From NCBI RefSeq assembly GCF_023923205.1, contig NZ_CP099490.1, positions 1,798,001 to 1,862,000 on the forward strand: 64,000 nt of DNA. The letters run 5' to 3'. The position numbers and the translations under genes were made by a program. Positions 45,935-55,850 of this stretch are shown here, in pieces (position 1 is the first letter of the stretch; each line of letters begins with the position of its first letter). This DNA comes from Ornithinimicrobium cryptoxanthini. Its GTDB lineage: Bacteria; Actinomycetota; Actinomycetes; Actinomycetales; Dermatophilaceae. The notes below the pieces were generated by a model. It worked only from the letters and a program-made list of their open reading frames with translations, did no database searches and was not told where the DNA came from.

Positions 45935-48754
45935 ATGTCAACGCTTCCGGAGTTCGCGAGCCGTCACATCGGCCCCCGCGACGACGACGTCGCCACCATG
46001 CTGGAGACCGTCGGCTACCCCAGCCTCGCGGCTCTGGTGGACGCCGCGGTGCCCCCACGGATCCGCACCGGCGCAGCCCTCGACATCGAACCGGCCGAGT
46101 CCGAACAGGCGGTCATCGCCGAGCTGCGCGAGGTCGCTAGCCAGAACACCGTCGTCACCTCGATGATCGGTCTGGGCTACTACGGCACCCAGACACCGCC
46201 CGTCGTGCGTCGCAACATCCTCGAGAACCCTGCGTGGTACACCGCCTACACGCCCTACCAGCCGGAGATCTCCCAGGGCCGGCTCGAGGCGCTGCTCAAC
46301 TTCCAGACCGTCGTCTCCGACCTGACCGGCCTGCCCACGGCGGGTGCCTCCTTGCTGGACGAGGGCACCGCGGTGGCCGAGGCGATGACCCTGATGCGTC
46401 GCGGCACCAAGCTCGGCGACGACGCGGTCCTGCTCGTCGACGAGCACCTCCTGCCGCAGAGCGCCGCCGTCCTGGCCACCCGTGCGCAGTCCCTCGACAT
46501 CGAGGTGGTCACCGGCGACCTGTCCGATCCAGAGGCGCTGGCTGCTGGCAGGCCCGTCTTCGGGGCCATCGTGCAGTATCCCGGCGCCGACGGAGAGATC
46601 CGCGACTGGTCCGCCCTCGCCGAGACCGTGCACGCCGGCGGCGGGCTGGTCACCGCGGCCGCGGACCTGCTCGCCCTGACGGTGCTGCGGGCACCGGCGG
46701 AGTGGGGTGCCGACGTGGCCGTCGGCACCACCCAGCGGTTCGGCGTCCCGATGGCCTTCGGAGGCCCCCACGCGGGCTTCATGAGCGTGCGCGCGGGGCT
46801 GGAGCGGACCATGCCCGGCCGCCTCGTCGGGGTGAGCAGGGATGCCAGCGGCGCTCCGGCATACCGGCTGGCCCTGCAGACCCGTGAGCAGCACATCCGG
46901 CGCGAGAAGGCGACCTCCAACATCTGCACCTCACAGGTGCTCCTGGCCGTGATGGCCAGCATGTATGCCGTGTGGCACGGTCCCGACGGGTTGCGCCGCA
47001 TCGCCGAGCTCGTGCACGGCCGCGCACGCTACCTGCGCGACGCGCTGGTCGCCGGAGGAGTGGAGGTGGTGACGACCAACTTCTTCGACACGCTGACGGT
47101 CCGAGCCGACTCCGCGGCGGTTGTCTCCGCCGCCCTCACCGAGGGCGTCAACCTCTGGCCGCTCGACCCCGAGCACGTGCTGCTCAGCACCGACGAGTCG
47201 ATCACCCGGGCTGACCTGGACAAGGTGCTGCGTGCCTTCGGGGTCGAGGCCCCGACCGCTCCCGGAGCTGAGGGTCCCGCCTGGGACCCAACGTTCTCCC
47301 GGACCAGTGACTACCTGACCCACCCGGTCTTCAACACCCACCGCAGCGAGACGCAGATGCTGCGTTACATCAAGGCCCTCGGCGACAAGGACTTCGCCCT
47401 CGACCGCGGCATGATCCCGCTCGGGTCCTGCACGATGAAGCTGAACGCCACGACCGAGATGGAGTCGATCACCTGGCCGGAGTTTGCCTCGTTGCACCCG
47501 TTTGCCCCGCACGACCAGACGGTCGGGTCGCGGCAGATCGTCAGCGAGCTGGCGTCGTGGCTGGCCGAGATCACCGGATACCACACGGTCAGCCTGCAGC
47601 CCAACGCCGGCTCCCAGGGCGAGCTCGCAGGCCTGCTGGCCATTCGCGCCTACCACCTGGCCCAGGGCGATGAAGCCCGCAGGATCTGCCTGATCCCGGC
47701 GAGCGCCCACGGCACCAACGCCGCCAGCGCGGTCATGGCCGGGCTCAAGGTCGTCGTGGTCAAGACCGCCCCTGGCGGCGACATCGACATGGACGACCTG
47801 CGGACCAAGATCGACAATCACCGCGAGGAGCTGGCGGCCATCATGGTCACCTACCCCTCGACCCACGGCGTCTTCGAGGAGACGATCAGCGAGCTGTGCG
47901 AGCTGGTGCACGAAGCCGGAGGCCAGGTCTACGTCGATGGCGCAAACCTCAACGCCATCATGGGACTGGCCCGTCCGGGCGAGTTCGGCGGCGACGTCTC
48001 GCACCTCAACCTGCACAAGACGTTCTGCATCCCGCACGGCGGCGGCGGCCCCGGTGTCGGTCCGGTTGCGGTGCGTGAGCACCTGGCCCCCCACCTGCCC
48101 AACCACCCGCTGGACAGCAGCGCCGGCCCCGAGTCCGGCGTCGGTGCCATCTCGGCGGCACCCTACGGCTCGGCAGGCATCCTGCCCATCTCGTGGGCCT
48201 ACGTGCGCCTGATGGGCGGCGCGGGCCTGACCCGTTCGGCCGAGGTTGCCGTGCTCAACGCCAACTACGTCGCCAAGCGCCTCGGTGAGCACTACCCGGT
48301 GCTCTATGCCGGCAAGAACGGCCTGGTGGCCCACGAGTGCATCCTCGACCTGCGCGGCCTCACCAAGGAGACCGGAGTCACCGTCGACGACGTGGCCAAG
48401 CGCCTGATCGACTACGGGTTCCATGCCCCGACGATGAGCTTTCCTGTCGCCGGCACCCTGATGGTGGAGCCGACCGAGAGCGAGGACCTGGGCGAGCTGG
48501 ACCGTTTCATCGACGCGATGATCGCGATCCGCCGCGAGATGGACGACGAGGGTGCCCGCGAGATGCTGCGCGGTGCCCCCCACACAGCGCTGGAGCTGGC
48601 GGGGGAGTGGGAGCACTCGTACGACCGCATGGCCGCGGCCTTCCCTGGGGGTGCAGCCGGGAAGTACTGGCCGCCGGTCAAGCGCATCGACGGCGCCTTC
48701 GGAGACCGCAACCTGGTCTGCTCCTGTCCGCCACCCGAGGCGTTCGAGGACTGA
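45935..48754 (+). CDS. gcvP: Glycine dehydrogenase (decarboxylating), GcvP
   Basis: A 939-residue single-chain P protein of the glycine cleavage system, decarboxylating glycine on PLP and passing the aminomethyl group to GcvH. The two halves are related; the C-terminal half carries the PLP lysine in [16 protein letters not shown] (about residue 695) with YVDGANLNA and [13 protein letters not shown]. The N-terminus has [18 protein letters not shown] precedes the ATG and lies beside the riboswitch. It is followed by a strong terminator. Confidence 0.96.
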   Translation: MSTLPEFASRHIGPRDDDVATMLETVGYPSLAALVDAAVPPRIRTGAALDIEPAESEQAVIAELREVASQNTVVTSMIGLGYYGTQTPPVVRRNILENPAWYTAYTPYQPEISQGRLEALLNFQTVVSDLTGLPTAGASLLDEGTAVAEAMTLMRRGTKLGDDAVLLVDEHLLPQSAAVLATRAQSLDIEVVTGDLSDPEALAAGRPVFGAIVQYPGADGEIRDWSALAETVHAGGGLVTAAADLLALTVLRAPAEWGADVAVGTTQRFGVPMAFGGPHAGFMSVRAGLERTMPGRLVGVSRDASGAPAYRLALQTREQHIRREKATSNICTSQVLLAVMASMYAVWHGPDGLRRIAELVHGRARYLRDALVAGGVEVVTTNFFDTLTVRADSAAVVSAALTEGVNLWPLDPEHVLLSTDESITRADLDKVLRAFGVEAPTAPGAEGPAWDPTFSRTSDYLTHPVFNTHRSETQMLRYIKALGDKDFALDRGMIPLGSCTMKLNATTEMESITWPEFASLHPFAPHDQTVGSRQIVSELASWLAEITGYHTVSLQPNAGSQGELAGLLAIRAYHLAQGDEARRICLIPASAHGTNAASAVMAGLKVVVVKTAPGGDIDMDDLRTKIDNHREELAAIMVTYPSTHGVFEETISELCELVHEAGGQVYVDGANLNAIMGLARPGEFGGDVSHLNLHKTFCIPHGGGGPGVGPVAVREHLAPHLPNHPLDSSAGPESGVGAISAAPYGSAGILPISWAYVRLMGGAGLTRSAEVAVLNANYVAKRLGEHYPVLYAGKNGLVAHECILDLRGLTKETGVTVDDVAKRLIDYGFHAPTMSFPVAGTLMVEPTESEDLGELDRFIDAMIAIRREMDDEGAREMLRGAPHTALELAGEWEHSYDRMAAAFPGGAAGKYWPPVKRIDGAFGDRNLVCSCPPPEAFED

Positions 48755-48769
48755 GCCTTCGAGCCTGTC

Positions 48770-48807
48770 AGGTTGTGCCTGCCGGACGTGTCCGGCAGGC
48801 ACAACCT
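48770..48807 (+). terminator. Strong terminator after gcvP
   Basis: A perfect 17-bp stem (AGGTTGTGCCTGCCGGA with its complement) closes on a CGTG loop, 15 bp after the gcvP stop. It is the most stable simple hairpin in the window. Confidence 0.88.
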
Positions 48808-48850
48808 GTCTGCGTCTGACTAGTCTGTCTTCAACGTCAGGAGGCGCCAT

Positions 48851-50341
48851 ATGGGACAGGAAGTCAGTTCTGCTGCGTTCAGCCGTGAGGACCGGCAGGC
48901 CTACCGGCACAAGGTGCTGCAGTCGCTCGACATCTTCGAGCACATGCTCGAGCAGAGCCGGTTCGACTTCACCCGCCCGCAGATGGGTCTGGAGATCGAG
49001 CTCAACCTGGTCGACAGCGCCCTTGACCCTGCTCTTATCAACGAGGTGGTCCTCGCGGACCTCGAGGGGACCGAGTTCGACTTCCAGGCCGAGGTCGGCC
49101 GCTACAACATCGAGATGAACGTGCCGCCGCGCCCGATGGCCGGCGACCAGGCGGTGCGTCTGGAGCGCTGGCTCAACGAGTCCCTGCGCCGCGCTGGGGA
49201 TGCTGCCCGGGTCCACGGGGCGCAGGTCACTGCTGTCGGCATCCTGCCGACCCTGATGCAGGACCTGTTTGACGACGAGTGGCTCAGCCTCGGCGTGCGC
49301 TACACCGCGCTGAACAACGCGATCCTCGCCGAGCGTGGAGAGGGCCTGGAGCTGGACATCGAGGGCCCGACCGGCGAGCGGGTCTCGGGCTACTTCGAGA
49401 CGATCGGACCGCTGTCGGGGTGCACCTCCGTGCAGCTGCACCAGCAGGTGACCCCGCAGGACTTCCCGATGTACTGGAACGCGGCCTCCGCCATCACCGG
49501 GGTGCAGGTCGCCCTCGCCGCGAACTCGCCATACCTGTTCGGCCGGCGGCTGTGGGCCGAGACGCGGATCCCGTTGTTCAGCCAGATGGTCGACACCCGA
49601 TCCGTGGAGCTCAAGGCCCAGGGCGTGCGCCCCCGGGCCTACTTCGGCGACCGCTGGATCACCTCGATCTTCGACCTGTTCGAGGAGAACGTCCGTTGCT
49701 TCCCGGCGCTGCTGCCGGAGCAGACCGAGGAGGATCCGGTCGCGGTCTACAAGTCTGGGGAGGTCCCCACCCTCGGGGAGCTACGGCTGCACAACGGGAC
49801 CGTCTACCGCTGGAACCGGCCGATCTATGACAACGTGCGCGGCGTGCCGCACCTGCGCGTCGAGAACCGGGTCCTGCCCGCCGGCCCCTCGGTGATCGAC
49901 ATGGTGGCCAACGCGTGCTTCTACTACGGGCTGCTCGAGAAGCTGACCAGCAGCGGGCGCCCGATCTGGACCAAGATGCCGTTCAGCGACGCCGAGGACA
50001 ACTTCGAGCAGGCGGCCCGCCACGGCATCGTCTCCTCGCTGGCCTGGCCCGGGCTCGGCAAGCTGCCGGTGACCGAGCTGGTCGCCGAGCACCTGCTGCC
50101 GCTGGCCGACGAGGGGCTGGCCGGCCTGGGGCTGCGCAAGGAGGTGCGGGCGCACTATCTGGAGGTCATCGCCGAGCGGTGCCGGTCGGGTCAGAACGGT
50201 TCGTCCTGGCAGGTGGCCTGCACCGAGCACTTCGAGGAGCAGGGGGATGACCGTCCCACCGCGCTGCACAAGATGTTTGCGCTCTACATCGAGAACATGG
50301 ACGAGAACCGGCCGGTGCACACCTGGGAGCTCCCCGGCTAG
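48851..50341 (+). CDS. GCS2-family glutamate--cysteine ligase-like protein
   Basis: A 496-residue carboxylate-amine ligase of the GCS2 family. GLEIELNLVD near residue 47, RYNIEMNVPPRP, TSVQLHQQVTPQDF and VENRVLPAGPSVIDMVAN form the expected ATP/metal/substrate core. Related proteins make gamma-glutamyl peptides; because actinobacteria generally use mycothiol rather than glutathione, the real amine substrate is uncertain. AGGAGG lies 6 nt before the ATG. It is single, between the gcvP terminator and a convergent phosphatase. Confidence 0.85.
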   Translation: MGQEVSSAAFSREDRQAYRHKVLQSLDIFEHMLEQSRFDFTRPQMGLEIELNLVDSALDPALINEVVLADLEGTEFDFQAEVGRYNIEMNVPPRPMAGDQAVRLERWLNESLRRAGDAARVHGAQVTAVGILPTLMQDLFDDEWLSLGVRYTALNNAILAERGEGLELDIEGPTGERVSGYFETIGPLSGCTSVQLHQQVTPQDFPMYWNAASAITGVQVALAANSPYLFGRRLWAETRIPLFSQMVDTRSVELKAQGVRPRAYFGDRWITSIFDLFEENVRCFPALLPEQTEEDPVAVYKSGEVPTLGELRLHNGTVYRWNRPIYDNVRGVPHLRVENRVLPAGPSVIDMVANACFYYGLLEKLTSSGRPIWTKMPFSDAEDNFEQAARHGIVSSLAWPGLGKLPVTELVAEHLLPLADEGLAGLGLRKEVRAHYLEVIAERCRSGQNGSSWQVACTEHFEEQGDDRPTALHKMFALYIENMDENRPVHTWELPG

Positions 50342-50368
50342 GACGGCACCGGCCTCCCACCCCGCCTG

Positions 50369-50950
50369 TCAGGCGAGGATATTCCACCCCTCGATGACCG
50401 GATCCTCCCGGTGGTGTCCCAGGATGCCGACCGCTCCGGTCTCAAAGGTCAGGTGCGCGCCAAACCGGGGTTCGGTGCGCAGGAAGACCGCCGTCAGGAT
50501 CCGCAGCGACTGGCCGTGACCGAAGAGCAGGACGTCACCCTCGAGGTGGCTGACGTTCGCCAGCACCCGGCTGGCCCGGGCCGCGACCTCCTCGACGGTC
50601 TCTCCGGGTGTCCGTCCGGGCTGCACACCGTCACGCCAGACGCTCCAGGCAGTGCCGGTCTCAGCGCGGATCTGCGCGGTGCTGATGCCCTCGGCGGCGC
50701 CGTAGTCCCACTCGACGAGATCAGGGTCCACGGTGTCGACCCGCTGACCGGCCAGCTCTGCCGTGCGCAGAGCTCGTTGCAGAGGTGAGGACCGCACATG
50801 GGCGATGTCGAACCGCGCCAGCAGCGGCCGCAACGCTCGGGCTCCCTCCTCGCCGGAGGGCAGCAGGGGCAGGTCGGTCAGGCCAGTGTGCTGACCGGAC
50901 TCCGACCACTCGGTCGCTCCGTGCCGGACCAGGATCAGTCGCTGCGTCAT
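50369..50950 (-). CDS. Histidine phosphatase-superfamily protein
   Basis: A 193-residue phosphoglycerate mutase-like phosphatase. The catalytic RHG is in LILVRHGATEW, with SSPLQRALRTAEL (second Arg), the acid/base Glu in VEWDYGAAEG, and the second His in LLFGHGQSLRIL. The substrate is unknown; candidates include sugar phosphates and alpha-ribazole phosphate. It diverges from the OsmC gene with 18 bp between start codons, so the promoters overlap. Confidence 0.9.
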   Translation of the reverse strand: MTQRLILVRHGATEWSESGQHTGLTDLPLLPSGEEGARALRPLLARFDIAHVRSSPLQRALRTAELAGQRVDTVDPDLVEWDYGAAEGISTAQIRAETGTAWSVWRDGVQPGRTPGETVEEVAARASRVLANVSHLEGDVLLFGHGQSLRILTAVFLRTEPRFGAHLTFETGAVGILGHHREDPVIEGWNILA

Positions 50951-50968
50951 TCTGGCAGGCTAGTGCGT

Positions 50969-51391
50969 ATGAGCGATGACAACCTGCGGAAGATCACCCT
51001 GACCCGCACGGGGGAGCGTGACTACGAGGCCGAGAACCCCAGAGGGGGCCGGCTCACCTTCGGGGAGGGGCAGTCGGCAGACTTCACGCCGGTGGAGCTG
51101 CTGCTGACCGCGATCGCAGGCTGCTCCGCCATCGACGTGGACTACCTGACCACGCGACTGGCCGAGCCGACCCAGTTCGACGTCGCAGCAGAGGCGGAGA
51201 AGCTGCGTGACCACGAGGGGAACCACCTCGGCGAGGTGAGGATCACCTTCACCGCGCGGTTCCCAGCCGGACCCGAGGGAGACGCCGCTCGCACCCGGCT
51301 CCCGGACGCGGTGGCCAAGTCGCGGGACCGGCTGTGCACCGTCTCGCGCACCGTCCAGCTCCCCACGCCGGTGGACTACGTCATCACCTGA
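50969..51391 (+). CDS. OsmC-family protein
   Basis: A 140-residue peroxidase-fold protein with TPVELLLTAIAGCSAIDVDYLTTR, carrying the first conserved cysteine. The second position lies in RDRLCTVSRTVQ, so the redox pair of OsmC/Ohr proteins is present. Probable role: reduction of organic hydroperoxides. The ATG at 50969 has no ribosome binding site; a GTG 6 nt upstream is an alternative. Confidence 0.85.
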   Translation: MSDDNLRKITLTRTGERDYEAENPRGGRLTFGEGQSADFTPVELLLTAIAGCSAIDVDYLTTRLAEPTQFDVAAEAEKLRDHEGNHLGEVRITFTARFPAGPEGDAARTRLPDAVAKSRDRLCTVSRTVQLPTPVDYVIT

Positions 51392-51503
51392 CAGAGCTCG
51401 CGCGCCGCCTCGGACTCAGCGACGCGGTGGTGCTCGGGCTCGGTGTGCTGGCCTACCTTTTCCCGCGCCCCTCCGGCGGGACGGGCGGGACGGCCTAAAC
51501 AGG

Positions 51504-51532
51504 TTGAAGGCAGAGATGCGGACCCGGATACT
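51504..51532 (+). promoter_or_regulatory. Promoter of the double-GNAT gene (leaderless)
   Basis: TTGAAG (51504-51509) and GATACT (51527-51532) are separated by 17 bp, a strong sigma-70-like match. The -10 ends 6 nt before the ATG at 51539, so the mRNA should begin at or next to the start codon. Confidence 0.65.
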
Positions 51533-51538
51533 TTGGGC

Positions 51539-52468
51539 ATGACCACCTGGGGACACCTCCGCACCGAGGACGTGCCCGCCTGGGCCGAGCTGACCAACCT
51601 TCTGGCGCGCGTGGACGAGACCGAGGAGTTCTATGAGCCGGAGGACCTGGCCGAGGAGCTGACCGAGCACGGGTTCACGTCGGAGCTGGACTCGTGGACG
51701 CTGTGGCAGGCGGAGCAGCTCGTCGGCTATGGCCAGCTGCGGTTGCGCCAGGACCACCAGGGTGACGTGGTGGCCCACCTGGGCGGCGGCATACACCCTG
51801 ATCACCGGGGGCGGGGCCTCGGCCGGGCGCTGATGGACCGGATGGAGGCGCGCGCAGTCGAGCTGGGCGACCAGCGTCATCCAGGTGCGCGCCAGCTCTG
51901 GGGTGCGTCAGGCAACCTGGAGGGCGCTTCGGTGCGGCCCATGCTGGAGCACCGAGGCTACCGGCCCGTGCGGTGGTGGAACGAGATGAAGCAGCTCTTG
52001 CCTGCCACGGTGGACGTGCCCGAGGTGGACGCGCTGCTGGTGTCGCCCACCGACGAGCACCAGGAAGCCACCCGCCTGGCCCACAACGAGGCCTTCCGCG
52101 ACCACTGGGGGTCGGGACCGACCACGCCCGAGCGCTGGGCCGACAGCTGGACCGCACGCTCCAACCGCCCGGCCCTGTCCACCCTCGCACTGGACGCGGA
52201 CGGCAGTGTCCTCGCCTACGTGATGGTCGGCCAGTGGGTTGCGGGGGAGGCCTACGTCAACCTGGTCGGCACCGTTCCCGCAGCGCGCGGTCGCGGGCTG
52301 GCGCACGCTGCCCTCCTCCGCACGATCGGTCGCGCGGAAGGATATGAGTCGATCTCGCTCGACGTGGACTCCCACAGCCCGACGGGGGCCACCCGGCTCT
52401 ATGAGAAGGCGGGCTTTGTGCTCAGCAAGACCACGGCGTCCTATCAGCGGGAGGCACTGCGCCGCTGA
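51539..52468 (+). CDS. Tandem GNAT-domain N-acetyltransferase
   Basis: A 309-residue protein with two GNAT folds. The first (about 1-150) has the acetyl-CoA loop GGIHPDHRGRGLGRALMDRM; the second (about 165-305) has LVGTVPAARGRGLAHAALLRTI and SPTGATRLYEKAGF. The overall layout resembles mycothiol synthase MshD, but a specific assignment is not safe without comparison. ATG 51539 sits 6 nt after a -10 element; the longer frame from 51443 is not supported. Confidence 0.82.
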   Translation: MTTWGHLRTEDVPAWAELTNLLARVDETEEFYEPEDLAEELTEHGFTSELDSWTLWQAEQLVGYGQLRLRQDHQGDVVAHLGGGIHPDHRGRGLGRALMDRMEARAVELGDQRHPGARQLWGASGNLEGASVRPMLEHRGYRPVRWWNEMKQLLPATVDVPEVDALLVSPTDEHQEATRLAHNEAFRDHWGSGPTTPERWADSWTARSNRPALSTLALDADGSVLAYVMVGQWVAGEAYVNLVGTVPAARGRGLAHAALLRTIGRAEGYESISLDVDSHSPTGATRLYEKAGFVLSKTTASYQREALRR

Positions 52469-52499
52469 CGGTGCCGCCCCCGCGTGGCTATTGTGAGGC

Positions 52500-53120
52500 A
52501 TGGCCACCTTCCTCGACATCCACCCCGTGGACCCGCAGCCCCGTCTCGTCAGCCGGGTGGTCGACACCCTGCGCGAGGGCGGACTGGTCGCCTACCCCAC
52601 CGATGCCTGCTATGCGCTGGGGGCCGAGCTGGGCAACCGCTCGGCCAGGGACCGGATCATCGACATCCGCAAGCTGGACGACAAGCACCACTTCACGCTG
52701 GTCTGTGCCGACTTCGCACAGCTGGGGCAGTTCGTGCAGCTCGACAACGCAGTGTTCCGGGCGGTCAAGGCCGCCTCACCTGGGCCGTTCACCTTCATCC
52801 TGCCGGCCACGCCCGAGGTGCCCAAGAAGTTGTTGCACCCCAAGAAGCGCACCGTGGGGGTGCGGATCCCGGAGCACCGGATCACCCAGGCCATCCTTGC
52901 GGAGCTGGGCGAACCGATGCTCTCCAGCACGCTGCTGCTGCCCGGTGACGAGGAGCCGCTGACCTTCGGCTGGGAGATCAAGGAGCGACTCGACGGTCAG
53001 GTCGACATCGTGATCGACGGTGATGCGACCGGCCACGAGCCGACGACGGTGATCGACTTCTCGCAGGGCTACCCCGAGGTGGTGCGGCAGGGCGCAGGGG
53101 ATCCCGCACAGTTCAGCTGA
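52500..53120 (+). CDS. YrdC/YciO-type L-threonylcarbamoyladenylate synthase-like protein
   Basis: A 206-residue YrdC-fold protein: GGLVAYPTDACYALGAEL, KLDDKHHFTLVCAD, SPGPFTFILPATPEVPKKL and RIPEH. It is of the YciO type, whose role in the t6A tRNA modification is less certain than that of Sua5/TsaC. PTDACYAL replaces the usual PTETVYGL. It stands between the GNAT gene and the convergent nirK. Confidence 0.87.
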   Translation: MATFLDIHPVDPQPRLVSRVVDTLREGGLVAYPTDACYALGAELGNRSARDRIIDIRKLDDKHHFTLVCADFAQLGQFVQLDNAVFRAVKAASPGPFTFILPATPEVPKKLLHPKKRTVGVRIPEHRITQAILAELGEPMLSSTLLLPGDEEPLTFGWEIKERLDGQVDIVIDGDATGHEPTTVIDFSQGYPEVVRQGAGDPAQFS

Positions 53121-53123
53121 CCG

Positions 53124-55850
53124 CTACTCGGTGACCCGCAGGACCCCGTGGGCACCGCGCTCCGCATCGACCATCACGTGTGACACCAACGGATAGTGCC
53201 CGGCCTCCGGGAGCACGAGCTCCACGAAACCGCCCTGGGCCGGCTGCAGGCCCAGTGCCTGAGCGCTGCCGGTGCCCTCACCGTCGGCACTGTCCGAGCC
53301 TGCGCCGTCCGGCCCGCCGAGGACCCAGCGGCCCTCCTCATAGACGGTGTCGAACTGACCACCGACCACGTGGAAGCTGCTGGCGCGGTTTGGACCGGAG
53401 TCCAGCACCCAGATCCGCACCCGCTCACCGACCCCGGCCTCGAGCTGGTGCTCGTCATACTGGTTGGCGATGCCGTTGAAGACGACCAGGTCGGGGCGCT
53501 CGGCGACGATCTTGTCGGCACTGACCTCGGTGGCGTCGTCGGCCGACGTGGCGACCTCGCTGAGATACACCTCGGACTGCACCAGGAGATATTCGTGGTC
53601 GACCTCCGGGAGGTTGGGCGGGTCGATGATCACCGCACCGGTCATGCCCGCCGCGATGTGACTGGACATCGGCATGGTCGAGCAGTGATACATCCAGATG
53701 CCCGAGTGCGTGGCTGTGAAGCGATAGACGAGGGACTCACCCGGGGGGATGGTGCGCATCGGACGGTCCGGCGCCAGCGACCCGGCGTGGAAGTCGATGG
53801 AGTGGCCCATCGTGCCGTCGTTGACGAGGGTGATCTCGAAGACGTCACCGACCTTGCCGCGCAGCGTGGGGCCCGGGGCCGTCCCGTTGAAGGTCCACCG
53901 CTTCTGCCACACGCCGGGCGCGACCTCCAGCGCGACCTCCTGGGCCGTGAAGGTGACCTTGTGCAGGGTGCCCTCAGGGGCTGGCGCCAGCACGGGGTCG
54001 ATCGGTGCCAGGACCGGTGGGGGGTCATTTGTGAGGATCGGCGCGGCGGGGGCCGAGCCCGCCGGACCGCCGTGCAGGTCGCCCTGGGTGTCGCCGCTGG
54101 GACCGCTGGGGCTGTCGGCCGACGTGCCCGCGGGTGCGCCCTCGGTCTGCACCGTGAAGGTCATCCCCATCTGCCGGTGGCCCACGACGGTGCACCAGCC
54201 GTCCATCGGGCCGGTGACGACGTCAATGACGACCTCGGCGCGCTCCTCGTGGCCCAGTCGCGGGGTCTTGGCGTCGCCCAGGACGAGGTCGTGCGTGGTG
54301 GACGGGTCGTTGTTGACCAGGTCGATGACCAGACGGTTGCCGAGGGGCACGGTGATGCTCGACGGGGTGTAGGACATGCCGTCGGCAGAGACCTCGACCC
54401 GCGTGGTCTCGCCGGTCGCGACCACCCCCTGGGCCTGGGCCGCCGATGTCGGAGTGGTGCTGCTGAGACCGGCGGCGACGGGGTCCAGCCCGACGCCGAT
54501 CGTGATCGCCACCAGGAGTGCGGAGACGCCACCGACCGACTGGGCGACGGTCAGCGCCGACGCAGGGCGTTCGACAGGGGTGCCGGGCTGGCGCACCGGC
54601 ACCGCGGGCGGACTGTCGGCGGCCGCCCGGCGGGCCCGGACAAAACTGACGATCGCGGCGATCATCAGGGGGATGAAGCAAGCCAAGGCCGCCAGCACGA
54701 GCACGGACACGGTCACGCGCACCAGACTGGGCACCGGCAGCAGGCACAGCAGGAGTCCGACATTGATCACCACCAGGCGCAGCGCGGCCAGCTTGTTGAA
54801 CCAGGCCTGCGGGATGCGGACCAAGGACGGGCCCCCGCCGAGGACGACGGGCATCAGATAGGACAGGGCCCCGGTGAGCAGCTGGGCGGCGAAGCCGACG
54901 ACGAAGATCGAGGCCAGCAGACCCACCGAGTCCGAGACCGGGCCCCGTGCGACGAGCCAGGTCGTGACGGCGATCCCCACGGCAAGCCAGACCAGGGCTG
55001 AGCCCACGGAAGCCGTGGCAAACTCACGCGGCGGGCGCCGACGGGCGGGCCGCCACAGGGCACGGCCCCACCACACCAGGCCTGCGGCATACACCAGCAG
55101 GCCAGCGACCGTCACCCAGCGCAAGCCCGCAAAGGCGCCAGCGTTGAGGATCACCAGCGCGGTCGCGAGCAGGGGCAGGGCCTGGGTGGCCAGCGACTCG
55201 GCCCGGGTGTCCATCGGGGTGCGCAACATGGTCGGCCAGAGCGTGATCAGGGTGCCGGTGACGGTCAGTCCGACCCACCCGAGCAGGTTCGTCATCATGT
55301 GGGCGACCAGCAGCCGCTCGTGCCAGCTCTGGCTGAGACCGAGGGCCAGCGTGGCCCCGAAGGCGGCGCCGAGCGGCAGACAGACCGCGGCCAGCAGGTA
55401 GTAGCGCAGGGTGATCCGGAACCGTCCCGGCAGGGCGTGCCGCAGTCGGCGCCGCAGCATCAGCGCGTGCCAGATGACTGCGACCGACACCAGGCTGGCC
55501 CCGACCACGACGAGCCACCAGGTGGCGGTGGGCACGCCGACCAGGACGACCGAGGTGCCGACCAGCAGGAGCACGAGGCGGCGGTTCTGGTGGGATCGGG
55601 AGTCCAGCTCGTCAGGAGTCTTCAGCAGCGCCTGGGCGAAGTGGGTGCTCCACACGAAGATGGCATGGGTCAGCGCCCCGAGCAGGACGAGGTGCACCAT
55701 CAGCCACGTCGCGTCCGGCACCCACTGGTGGATCGCCGCGACGACGACGGCCAGGACCATCCAGAGCAGGCTCGGGTGGTCGCGCATCGGCCACCTGCCT
55801 CGTGCCTGACGGCCGGAGGGCGCGGGACGGGGGGACGTCGTCAGACTCAT
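53124..55850 (-). CDS. nirK: Membrane-anchored copper nitrite reductase with three cupredoxin domains
   Basis: A 908-residue fusion. Residues 1 to about 430 hold roughly ten membrane helices with conserved His (WLMVHLVLLGALTHA, LLVAHMMTNLLG), resembling NnrS/heme-copper-like folds. Residues about 470-565 form an extra cupredoxin with a type 1 copper set (TTHD, WCTVVGHRQM). After a Ser/Gly/Pro linker come the two NirK cupredoxins: MGHSIDFHAG (about 683), IWMYHCSTMPMSSHIAAGM (about 721) and SSFHVVGG (about 825), giving type 1 (His, Cys, His, Met) and type 2 (three His) sites. It should reduce nitrite to NO outside the membrane. ATGA-coupled to the NnrS-like gene. Confidence 0.9.
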   Translation of the reverse strand: MSLTTSPRPAPSGRQARGRWPMRDHPSLLWMVLAVVVAAIHQWVPDATWLMVHLVLLGALTHAIFVWSTHFAQALLKTPDELDSRSHQNRRLVLLLVGTSVVLVGVPTATWWLVVVGASLVSVAVIWHALMLRRRLRHALPGRFRITLRYYLLAAVCLPLGAAFGATLALGLSQSWHERLLVAHMMTNLLGWVGLTVTGTLITLWPTMLRTPMDTRAESLATQALPLLATALVILNAGAFAGLRWVTVAGLLVYAAGLVWWGRALWRPARRRPPREFATASVGSALVWLAVGIAVTTWLVARGPVSDSVGLLASIFVVGFAAQLLTGALSYLMPVVLGGGPSLVRIPQAWFNKLAALRLVVINVGLLLCLLPVPSLVRVTVSVLVLAALACFIPLMIAAIVSFVRARRAAADSPPAVPVRQPGTPVERPASALTVAQSVGGVSALLVAITIGVGLDPVAAGLSSTTPTSAAQAQGVVATGETTRVEVSADGMSYTPSSITVPLGNRLVIDLVNNDPSTTHDLVLGDAKTPRLGHEERAEVVIDVVTGPMDGWCTVVGHRQMGMTFTVQTEGAPAGTSADSPSGPSGDTQGDLHGGPAGSAPAAPILTNDPPPVLAPIDPVLAPAPEGTLHKVTFTAQEVALEVAPGVWQKRWTFNGTAPGPTLRGKVGDVFEITLVNDGTMGHSIDFHAGSLAPDRPMRTIPPGESLVYRFTATHSGIWMYHCSTMPMSSHIAAGMTGAVIIDPPNLPEVDHEYLLVQSEVYLSEVATSADDATEVSADKIVAERPDLVVFNGIANQYDEHQLEAGVGERVRIWVLDSGPNRASSFHVVGGQFDTVYEEGRWVLGGPDGAGSDSADGEGTGSAQALGLQPAQGGFVELVLPEAGHYPLVSHVMVDAERGAHGVLRVTE

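Noticed and set aside
46931..49441. 836-residue minus-strand frame opposite gcvP and the GCS2 gene
   Set aside because: It spans two real plus-strand genes and the terminator between them; composition is that of a GC-rich shadow frame.
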